From: Anaerolineales bacterium
GTDB lineage: Bacteria; Chloroflexota; Anaerolineae; Anaerolineales; Villigracilaceae
Reading direction: 5' to 3'
DNA length: 57,654 nucleotides
NCBI GenBank assembly: GCA_025056175.1
Contig: JANWWK010000051.1
Span: forward strand, 1 to 57,654
The position numbers and the translations under genes are program-made. The notes beneath the pieces are model-generated. The model had not been told where the DNA came from. It saw only the letters and a list, made by a program, of their open reading frames with translations, and did not search any database. Position 1 is the stretch's first letter; the number at the start of each line of letters is the position of its first letter. Below are positions 52,065 to 57,654 of the stretch, piece after piece.

Positions 52065-53797
52065 AAACGCTTTCTCGTCTTTCCTCTTTCCTTCTTCCGT
52101 TTTGGCCTCAGGTGTTGCTGGCTGTCTTGCTGGGCGCGCTCACCATTGGTTCCAGCATTGCGCTCATGTCCACATCAGCCTGGCTGATTTCGACTGCTGC
52201 GATTGCGCGCTCGGTGGCCGATTTGGGCGTTTCGGTGGTCTCAACGCGGCTGTTTGGCGTCTCGCGTGCGGTGTTTCGGTATGTGGAACGCCTGGTTTCG
52301 CATTCTCTTACCTTTCGCATTCTTGCGCGCTTGCGGGTGTGGTTTTACCAGGCCATCGAACCGCTTGCGCCAGCCCGGCTGGTCTCGGCGCGCAGTGGTG
52401 ATTTGCTCTCGCGCGTTATTGCTGATGTCGAAACCCTGGATAATCTTTTCGTCCGCGTGTTGGCGCCGCCGATGGTCGCCGTTGTTATCGTTCTGGCGAT
52501 GGCGGTGTTTATGGGCAGTTTCGACCCTGTGCTGGGATTGGTCATCACGGCCTTTCTCCTGGCCGTGGGCGTTGGGCTGACGGCTTTTAGCCTGTTTCTG
52601 AATCGCACACTGGGCAGACAGCTGGTTGAGTCTCGTTCCATTCTGCGCGCCGATTTGGTAGATGCCGTGCAGGGTTTGCCCGACTTAATAGCCTTCGGTC
52701 AGGAATCGGCCTGGTTGGAACGAATCAACGCTTCGGGCCGGGAATTTTCTCGAACCCAAACCCGTATGGCGCAGCTGAATGGCCTGCAATCGGGGTTGAA
52801 CAGTCTGTTGACCGGTTTGGGCGCATGGTTGATGCTCTTTCTGGCGATACCGCTGGTTTCAAGTGGCAGAATCGAGGGCGTGTACCTGGCCGTGATTGTT
52901 CTGGCTTCGATGGCAAGCTTTGAGGCCGTTCAAAACCTGCCGCAAGCCGCCCAATTGCTGGAAGCCAATCTACAATCAGCACGACGGCTGTTCGAGATTG
53001 CTGACCAGTCCCCTGCAGTCACCGAGCCGACGGATCCGCTTCCCCAGCCGGCCTGTGCGGATTTGCATGTGCGCAATCTGTCTTTTTCCTATGAACCGGA
53101 AGCGGAACACGCCGCACCACTCGTGCTTTCCAATCTCTCGTTCGACCTGCCTGCCGGAAAGAAACTCGCCATCGTCGGCCCCAGCGGAGCGGGCAAATCT
53201 ACACTGGCGAACTTGCTGATGCGTTTTTGGGATGCCGAAGGCATTTTTCTGGATGGACGCGACATCCGTGCATACCGGCAGGTGGATGTGCGCCGCATGT
53301 TCAGCCTGGTCAGCCAGAACACCTACCTGTTCAACGCCACCCTGCGGGAAAATCTCCTGCTGGCGCGCCCCTGGGCTACCCAGCAAGACATCGAGGCCGC
53401 TTGCCGCGCTGCACAGTTGCATGACTTTATCGTTTCGCTCCCCAACGGCTACGAAACGATGGTCGGAGAGCGTGGCCTGCAATTGAGCGGCGGCGAACGC
53501 CAGCGCGTTGCCATTGCCCGCGCTTTGCTCAAAGATACCCCTATTTTTATCTTTGACGAACCGACCGCCAACCTGGATGCTGCCACCGAACGTAAACTGA
53601 TTGAAACGCTCCAGGCGGTGATGCAAAGCCGCTCAGTGTTGTGGATTACCCACCGACTTATCGGGTTGGAAGGGATGGACGAAATCCTCGTGCTGGAAGC
53701 AGGCCGTATCGTTCAACGCGGTACCCATGCCGAATTGCTGGCGCAACAGGGCTTATACCGCACCCTGTGGGATTTGCAAAACCGCGCTTTGCTGTGA
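52061..53797 (+). CDS. cydC: Thiol reductant ABC exporter subunit CydC
   Basis: A 578-residue partner of CydD. The CydC hallmark VVSTRLFGVSRAVFRYVERLVSHSLTFRILARLRVWFYQAI lies in the membrane domain. The ATPase domain has GPSGAGKSTLANLLMRFWD, LSGGERQRVAIARALL and IFIFDEPTANLD. It shares four bases with cydD, so stoichiometric synthesis is expected. A small gene of unknown role follows after 8 bases. Confidence 0.92.
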   Translation: MKTLSRLSSFLLPFWPQVLLAVLLGALTIGSSIALMSTSAWLISTAAIARSVADLGVSVVSTRLFGVSRAVFRYVERLVSHSLTFRILARLRVWFYQAIEPLAPARLVSARSGDLLSRVIADVETLDNLFVRVLAPPMVAVVIVLAMAVFMGSFDPVLGLVITAFLLAVGVGLTAFSLFLNRTLGRQLVESRSILRADLVDAVQGLPDLIAFGQESAWLERINASGREFSRTQTRMAQLNGLQSGLNSLLTGLGAWLMLFLAIPLVSSGRIEGVYLAVIVLASMASFEAVQNLPQAAQLLEANLQSARRLFEIADQSPAVTEPTDPLPQPACADLHVRNLSFSYEPEAEHAAPLVLSNLSFDLPAGKKLAIVGPSGAGKSTLANLLMRFWDAEGIFLDGRDIRAYRQVDVRRMFSLVSQNTYLFNATLRENLLLARPWATQQDIEAACRAAQLHDFIVSLPNGYETMVGERGLQLSGGERQRVAIARALLKDTPIFIFDEPTANLDAATERKLIETLQAVMQSRSVLWITHRLIGLEGMDEILVLEAGRIVQRGTHAELLAQQGLYRTLWDLQNRALL

Positions 53798-53805
53798 TTT
53801 GTGAA

Positions 53806-54153
53806 ATGGACGATTGGAAAACCGCCCTTCAGCGTGAATTTGAGATGGCCGAAGCCGCCCGTGCGCGTGGCAACGAAGGCCAGGCACGGGTTTGCGCCCG
53901 ACGTGCCGCAGGCATTGCCCTGCGGGAGTACTTTCGGCGGCGCGGCATTCCTCTGCGCTCTCCCAGCGCTTATGACCTGTTGCAAGCGTTTTCTCGTCTG
54001 GCTGATACTCCACCCGACCTGCAAGCAATTGCCGCGCATCTCACTGTGCGTGTGACCGAAGAATTTACCCTGCCTCTCGATGTAGATTTACTCGAGGAAG
54101 CGCGGATGTTGTGCGCGCGTCTTCTACCGGGTGAGTTTTCTCCCTACCGATAA
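53806..54153 (+). CDS. Small helical protein, possibly HEPN-like
   Basis: A 115-residue protein starting at the ATG at 53806; the open frame starts within cydC but the upstream part is a shadow. Predicted mostly helical: DWKTALQREFEMAEAARARGNEGQARVCARRAAGIALREYFRRRG, then SAYDLLQAFSRLADTPPDLQAIAAHLTVRVTEEFTLPLDVDLLEEARMLCARLL. The sequence GxARVCARRAAGIAL recalls HEPN-type helical proteins, but the R-x4-6-H nuclease motif is not evident, so the assignment is weak. It may be co-transcribed with cydC. Confidence 0.55.
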   Translation: MDDWKTALQREFEMAEAARARGNEGQARVCARRAAGIALREYFRRRGIPLRSPSAYDLLQAFSRLADTPPDLQAIAAHLTVRVTEEFTLPLDVDLLEEARMLCARLLPGEFSPYR

Positions 54154-54196
54154 CCGTTCTTTGGTCTGCTTGCACTCGCCTTCTTCGTTTGTCTTG

Positions 54197-55093
54197 CTAT
54201 TCCCCGTCCCAGAATACTGCCCCCAAATACAGTTGCGACTGCATTATCGCATGCGCCTCTTTCAGCCAGGTCTCCTTCTCGTTTTCTGGAACCAGGTTGA
54301 AATGGGTAATCCAAAGCAAGCCGTCGTCATGTTCATGGGCATTCATGACGGCGCGCACTTCCTCATAATGCCTGAGCGTATTTGGGGCGGGTGCTGCCAG
54401 AGGGTCTCCAGTGAGCGTTTCGAGTTGAATGCTGATGATGTCTGGTCGTAAGCCGGTTGTGTACAGCTGAGATAGAAAATCTACGTCTCGAATGGTATCT
54501 GGCTCCGACAGGTTGTTGTGCAATCCACCTGCAACCAGGTACACCGGTAGTTCTTTGGTTTCCAGTTGGCGGCGAACGGTCTCAAAGAGGCGCGCGTAGG
54601 CGGCAGGATTGGGGGCGGCGCCCCAACCCGCGCGTGTGTTTGCGGCCGGAAACAGTTCCAGAGCAGTGGGCGGCGTGTCGAGCAGCGTCAGTTTCAGCGC
54701 GAGTTGGGCGGTTTGTTCTGCATCCGGCCCGGCAGGGGTGAGCGCCCAGTCGGGCGGGTTTTGCACAGAAACCAGCGTGAACAAACCGAGTGAGCGCGCC
54801 GTTTCAAGCGCATGAGAAAAATTGGGTGGCAGCGTCCAGGCGTCTGGCGTAGGCTGTGCGGCGCTCCAATTGAATTCCAACAAGACCCAACTCAACCCGT
54901 TCCGTGCAGCCACGTGCAGAGATGCTTCCACATTTGCCTGCTGGGTACTCAACTTGATGCCGTACCCAAATTTCAACGATTGTGGCGTGCCAGGTGGAAT
55001 CGCCGACTCAACCGATTGCGTTGGGGTTGACTGACAGGCCGTCAGGAGCAGGAGAAACGCGGTCACGAGCAGGATGGATAGGAATTTTCGCAT
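54197..55093 (-). CDS. Lipoprotein with possible glycosidase-like TIM barrel
   Basis: A 298-residue exported protein. It begins with a clear lipoprotein signal (LSILLVTAFLLLLTAC, Cys20) and a short linker. The rest resembles clan A glycoside hydrolase-type barrels: KFGYGIKLSTQQANVEASLHVAARNGLSWVLLEFNWSAAQPTP, LGLFTLVSVQNPPDWAL, ALELFPAANTRAGWG, RPDIISIQLETLTGDP and LLWITHFNLVPENEKETWLKEAHAIMQSQLYLGAVFWDGE. Residues such as LEF and LELF could hold acidic catalytic positions, but I cannot confirm an active site. Function is inferred at low confidence. Confidence 0.68.
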   Translation of the reverse strand: MRKFLSILLVTAFLLLLTACQSTPTQSVESAIPPGTPQSLKFGYGIKLSTQQANVEASLHVAARNGLSWVLLEFNWSAAQPTPDAWTLPPNFSHALETARSLGLFTLVSVQNPPDWALTPAGPDAEQTAQLALKLTLLDTPPTALELFPAANTRAGWGAAPNPAAYARLFETVRRQLETKELPVYLVAGGLHNNLSEPDTIRDVDFLSQLYTTGLRPDIISIQLETLTGDPLAAPAPNTLRHYEEVRAVMNAHEHDDGLLWITHFNLVPENEKETWLKEAHAIMQSQLYLGAVFWDGE

Positions 55094-55278
55094 GATTCTT
55101 CTCCACGAGGCAGCTGGGGTGTTTCGCGGGGGGCGGCTTTTTCGTCCGGCGGGTGTGGTTCGGGCAAGGGCAGCTGGGTGTACTGATACTTTTGTACCAG
55201 CGGGCGCAACGTTTCTATGCGTTGATGTTTGGCAGGCGGGCGATGATGCAGGTTACGGATGTTTGGCGTGTTATTCAT
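55063..55278 (-). CDS. Possible small proline-rich protein overlapping the lipoprotein start
   Basis: A 71-residue frame with a strong ribosome site, GAGGAG 5 bases before the ATG at 55278, and a stop 30 bases inside the lipoprotein gene. The product is rich in Pro, His and Glu (PNIRNLHHRPPAKHQRIETLRPLV, PLPEPHPPDEKAAPRETPQLP) and has no hydrophobic segment. The ribosome site and coupling to the next gene favour a real gene, but no homologue is recognised. Confidence 0.4.
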   Translation of the reverse strand: MNNTPNIRNLHHRPPAKHQRIETLRPLVQKYQYTQLPLPEPHPPDEKAAPRETPQLPRGEESCENSYPSCS

Positions 55279-55347
55279 GGATTCTCCTCAAAAGATAACC
55301 GTCGGTGATAATCATTTCGTTGCAAGAACTGTGCCGGTGGAGAGTGC

Positions 55348-55353
55348 TATAAT
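55348..55353 (+). promoter_or_regulatory. Extended -10 box 7 bases before the epimerase ATG (leaderless start)
   Basis: TGCTATAAT gives an extended -10 (TG-N-TATAAT) followed by CGGCGGG and the ATG at 55361. The start would be at the first codon. Confidence 0.6.
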
Positions 55354-55360
55354 CGGCGGG

Positions 55361-56284
55361 ATGATTCTGGTCACCGGTGGAACTGGTTTTGTCGGACGTG
55401 CGCTGGTGCGTCAGCTGGTGGCGAATGGGCAGCGTGTCCGCACGTTGATTCGGCCATCCCCAAAAACGCCTGCACTGCCGCGCGGTGTGCCGGTGGAAGT
55501 GGCCGTCACCAGCCTGAACGATGAACGCGGCCTTCGGGCCGCGCTGCGTGGCGTGGAGGTGGTCTATCACCTGGCAGGGGCTGAACATCTGGGAGCGCGC
55601 GGCGATGTACTGGGTGTGGATGGACGCGGCACGGCCAACCTGGCGCGCGCTGCTGCCGAAATGCGCGTGCGACGTTTTTTCTACGTCAGCCATCTGGACG
55701 CTGACCGTTCCTCCTACTATCCTTTGCTCAAAGTCAAAGGAATTGCTGAAGAACACATTCGACGCAGCGGCGTGCCGTATACCATTTTTCGCTCTGCGCT
55801 GCTCTACGGCCCGGAAGACCATTTCACCACCTCTCTGGCGCGTCTGATTTCGATGTTTCCACTCTTCTTTTTACCACGCGATGGTGAAGTGCTTCTGCAA
55901 CCGCTGTGGGTTGAAGACCTGGTGACCTGCCTGATTTGGGCCAATGACATGCTGGAGACTATTAACCAGACCTACGTCTTGGGGGGGGCCGAATACTTCC
56001 CCTTTCGCCGCATTGTGGAAATCATCATGGAAACTATCGGTAAGCGGCGTCCACTGCTTTCTTTGCCCTTACCAGCCTTGCGCTGGCTGACTGTGACGCT
56101 GGAAAGTATGTCCCCTTCTTTTCCGTTTTCTACCTTCTGGGTAGATTATCTCTCTTACAATCGCACCTGCCCGGTAGATTCTGTGACCCGCGTATTTGGC
56201 TTTTTGCCGGCGCGTTTTACGTATCGTCTCGACCATTTGAAGGGACTGTCTTGGGCAAAAACTCTCAAATCCCGAAACCGCTAA
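55361..56284 (+). CDS. NAD(P)-binding epimerase/dehydratase family protein
   Basis: A 307-residue atypical extended SDR. It starts MILVTGGTGFVGRALVRQLVANGQRVRTLIR, the cofactor-binding motif. Then come YHLAGAEHLGARGDVLGVDGRGTANLARAA, FFYVSHLDADRSSYYPLLKVKGIAEEHIRRSGVPYTIFRSALLYGPEDHF and a C-terminal hydrophobic region. The catalytic YxxxK is replaced by YYPLLKVKG, as in NDUFA9/complex I assembly-like members of the family. The frame runs 34 codons further upstream, but the extended -10 at 55348-55353 and the fold boundary fix the start at 55361. Confidence 0.85.
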   Translation: MILVTGGTGFVGRALVRQLVANGQRVRTLIRPSPKTPALPRGVPVEVAVTSLNDERGLRAALRGVEVVYHLAGAEHLGARGDVLGVDGRGTANLARAAAEMRVRRFFYVSHLDADRSSYYPLLKVKGIAEEHIRRSGVPYTIFRSALLYGPEDHFTTSLARLISMFPLFFLPRDGEVLLQPLWVEDLVTCLIWANDMLETINQTYVLGGAEYFPFRRIVEIIMETIGKRRPLLSLPLPALRWLTVTLESMSPSFPFSTFWVDYLSYNRTCPVDSVTRVFGFLPARFTYRLDHLKGLSWAKTLKSRNR

Positions 56285-56386
56285 AAATTTTTGGGGTGTG
56301 GGTATCTTAAGTCATGCTCGGTATGAAACCCTCAAAATTCTGTTGTGTTCCGCTGTGGTCAAAGCCAAAAAATCAGGAAAAGGCAC

Positions 56387-57259
56387 ATGGAAATCCGCAT
56401 TCTCGAAACTCCCGAAGAAATGGCGCAAGTTGAGGAGCTTCAGCGCATCATCTGGCCGGGCAGTGAAACTGACGTTGTACCGTTGCACTTGCTTATCACA
56501 GCCGCCCACAACGGCGGGTTGGCAATTGGCGCGTTTGAGCAGGGAAAAATGGTGGGGTTCGTGTTTGGTTTTCCAGGTCTCTATCAAGTTCCCGATGGAC
56601 CGCGCCTCAAGCATTGCTCCCACATGTTGGGCGTTTTGCCGGAACTGCGTGATTCTGGCATTGGGTTTGCGCTCAAACGCGCGCAGTGGCAGGTCGTTCG
56701 CCGGCAGGGCATTGACCGTGTTACCTGGACGTATGACCCGCTTCTGAGCCGCAACGCGTACCTGAACATTGCACGGCTGGGGGCGGTGTGTAACACCTAT
56801 CTGCGCGAAGTGTACGGCGAAATGCGTGATGGATTGAACGCAGGATTGGCATCAGACCGCTTTCAGGTGGATTGGTGGGTCAATACGCAGCGGGTCGAAC
56901 GTCGCCTGAGCAAACGACCACGCGGTGAACTGGCAATCAGCAATTTTGACGCAGCCCATATCTCGCACCTGTATCATGTTCGCTGGGGAGAGAAATCTTT
57001 CGTGTATCCGCCTGAAACATTCTCAGTTCCCGATGAAGCCATGCTGCTGGCCGAAATCCCTTCGGATTTTATGCAGATTCGTCAGGCTGATATGACGCTG
57101 GCGGTGGCCTGGCGCGCCTTCAGCCGTGAAGTCTTCGAGGCCTGTTTTGGGCTGGGCTATCTGGTGACGGATTTTCTCTTTGACCGGGACACGCGCCGCA
57201 GCTACTACGTCCTGACGCATGGACAGGCCACGCTGGGCGATTTTACGGTGCAAAAATAA
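56387..57259 (+). CDS. Predicted GNAT superfamily acetyltransferase (COG3375-like)
   Basis: A 290-residue protein; AGGAAAAGG precedes the ATG at 56387. The N-terminal half is GNAT-like: IRILETPEEMAQVEELQRIIWPG, GFVFGFPGLYQVP, SHMLGVLPELRDSGIGFALKRAQWQVVRRQGIDRVTWTYDPLLSRNAYLNIARLGAVCNTY, the last being a coenzyme A-contact and ALL-type segment. A C-terminal extension of about 130 residues (DRFQVDWWVNTQRVERRL and following) matches COG3375 proteins. Its substrate is unknown. Confidence 0.85.
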   Translation: MEIRILETPEEMAQVEELQRIIWPGSETDVVPLHLLITAAHNGGLAIGAFEQGKMVGFVFGFPGLYQVPDGPRLKHCSHMLGVLPELRDSGIGFALKRAQWQVVRRQGIDRVTWTYDPLLSRNAYLNIARLGAVCNTYLREVYGEMRDGLNAGLASDRFQVDWWVNTQRVERRLSKRPRGELAISNFDAAHISHLYHVRWGEKSFVYPPETFSVPDEAMLLAEIPSDFMQIRQADMTLAVAWRAFSREVFEACFGLGYLVTDFLFDRDTRRSYYVLTHGQATLGDFTVQK

Positions 57260-57261
57260 CG

Positions 57262-57292
57262 CAAAACGCACTCCTCCAGGGAGTGCGTTTTG
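57262..57292 (+). terminator. Terminator after the GNAT-type gene
   Basis: CAAAACGCACTCC (57262-57274) pairs with its complement (57280-57292), ending in TTTTG. The stem includes A/T-rich ends suitable for both strands, so it may also serve the convergent tRNA. Confidence 0.85.
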
Positions 57293-57298
57293 TTCAGG

Positions 57299-57371
57299 CT
57301 CCCGGCCGAGGACTCGAACCTCGAACCTAGCGGTTAACAGCCGCCCGCTCTGCCGATTGAGCTAGCCGGGA
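57299..57371 (-). tRNA. tRNA-Asn (anticodon GTT)
   Basis: On the minus strand: acceptor TCCCGGC with GCCGGGA, D stem GCTC/GAGC, anticodon stem GGCGG/CCGCT with loop CTGTTAA (anticodon GTT), T stem CGAGG/CCTCG with loop TTCGAGT, discriminator G. The 3' CCA is not encoded. Reads AAC and AAT. Confidence 0.95.
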
Positions 57372-57383
57372 ACGCGAGACGAG

Positions 57384-57412
57384 ATTATATAGGCTTCCTG
57401 TGCGGCTGTCAA
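57384..57412 (-). promoter_or_regulatory. Consensus promoter of tRNA-Asn
   Basis: Reading the minus strand, TTGACA (57412-57407), a 17-base spacer and TATAAT (57389-57384) give a perfect sigma-70-type promoter, 12 bases before the tRNA. Confidence 0.9.
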
Positions 57413-57463
57413 GCAATTCGTTGGAATGTTGAAATCGAAATCCTTGAATTGGGAGTGCCTAAA

Positions 57464-57652
57464 TCATGGGTTGATGAAGTCTTTGATATGTGCCTGATAA
57501 GCCGGGAACTGCTGCTTATAAAGTTGTCTGCGATTGAAAGCGAACACAAACAACTTCAACGCACACTGTAAGGCGACCGGACAGCGAGAGAAGCAACGAG
57601 ATTGACGGGCAAGTCGTGCCAGATAATGACGTACTTCCGAGTTGTCGCCTTC
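57464..57652 (-). CDS. IS1-family-like transposase, C-terminal fragment (runs off window)
   Basis: A frame open from the right edge codes 62 C-terminal residues ending at a TGA at 57466-57464. The sequence EGDNSEVRHYLARLARQSRCFSRCPVAL resembles the end of IS1-type transposases, where N-S-x3-RHYLARxxRxxxCYSKS is typical; a helical tail follows (KLFVFAFNRRQLYKQQFPAYQAHIKDFINP). The rest lies outside the window, so intactness is unknown. The stretch 57372-57463 between it and the tRNA holds the tRNA promoter and possibly the IS end (GGGAGTGCCTAAATC near 57451). Confidence 0.6.
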   Translation of the reverse strand, partial: EGDNSEVRHYLARLARQSRCFSRCPVALQCALKLFVFAFNRRQLYKQQFPAYQAHIKDFINP

Positions 57653-57654
57653 AA

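Noticed and set aside
53641-53805. Extended N-terminus of the small helical protein inside cydC
   Set aside because: It reads through the cydC coding sequence in another frame; the helical protein is complete from the ATG at 53806.

Overview
The window looks like a chromosomal segment of a free-living, anaerobic or microaerobic bacterium, most likely a Chloroflexota of class Anaerolineae. This is an inference from several traits: a complete Mvh-type hydrogenase / heterodisulfide reductase-like (Hdr) operon in a bacterial setting, two DnaK paralogues, secreted proteins with Thr/Pro-rich linkers, a GC content in the high fifties, and class II LysRS and GreA of ordinary bacterial type. No 16S rRNA or other marker is present to confirm it. 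Coding density is high, and no prophage, CRISPR array or intact IS is visible. A partial IS1-like transposase enters at the right edge.

Layout. (1) 1-4.9 kb, plus strand: heat-shock operon hrcA(partial)-grpE-dnaK-dnaJ followed by prmA. (2) 4.85-5.9 kb, minus strand: two zinc-ribbon/FHA proteins. (3) 6.0-10.4 kb, plus strand: a DeoR-type regulator with rhamnulokinase, rhamnulose-1-phosphate aldolase and L-rhamnose isomerase. (4) 10.6-15.3 kb, plus strand: a secreted NBR1-Ig-like protein, tRNA-Pro(CGG) whose 3' end and terminator are duplicated, and a unit of an ArsR-like regulator, three CPBP membrane proteases and a small membrane protein. (5) 15.4-24.9 kb, minus strand: lysS, greA, and the unit C39-like/TPR protein, glycosyltransferase, YfhO-like membrane protein, SbcD-like nuclease, PIG-L deacetylase. 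(6) 24.9-28.8 kb, minus strand: a second dnaK and a PDZ serine protease with an extra C-terminal domain. (7) 29-40.9 kb, minus strand: an ion-homeostasis island of two TrkA/RCK proteins, a P-type ATPase, two paralogous APC permeases flanking an unknown protein, a tiny membrane protein and a Kdp-type two-component system. (8) 40.9-42.9 kb: small conserved genes and a short-chain dehydrogenase. (9) 42.9-50.1 kb, minus strand: hdrC-hdrB-hdrA-mvhD-mvhG-mvhA and the hydrogenase maturation protease. (10) 50.3-57.7 kb: cydD-cydC divergent from the hydrogenase operon, a small helical protein, a lipoprotein with a possible glycosidase-like barrel, an epimerase, a GNAT-type protein, tRNA-Asn(GTT) and the transposase fragment.

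How it works together. The Mvh/Hdr operon encodes a complete soluble complex expected to oxidise H2 and bifurcate electrons, including its own endopeptidase. Its disulfide-type acceptor is unknown in a non-methanogen, and it shares a regulatory region with the CydDC thiol exporter. The 29-41 kb block has the parts of a potassium/cation homeostasis system under KdpDE-like control. Two 20-bp T-rich near-identical sites in that block resemble, from memory, the E. coli KdpE operator. At least four transcription units begin with TATAAT 6-7 nt before ATG and no leader, suggesting frequent leaderless mRNAs.
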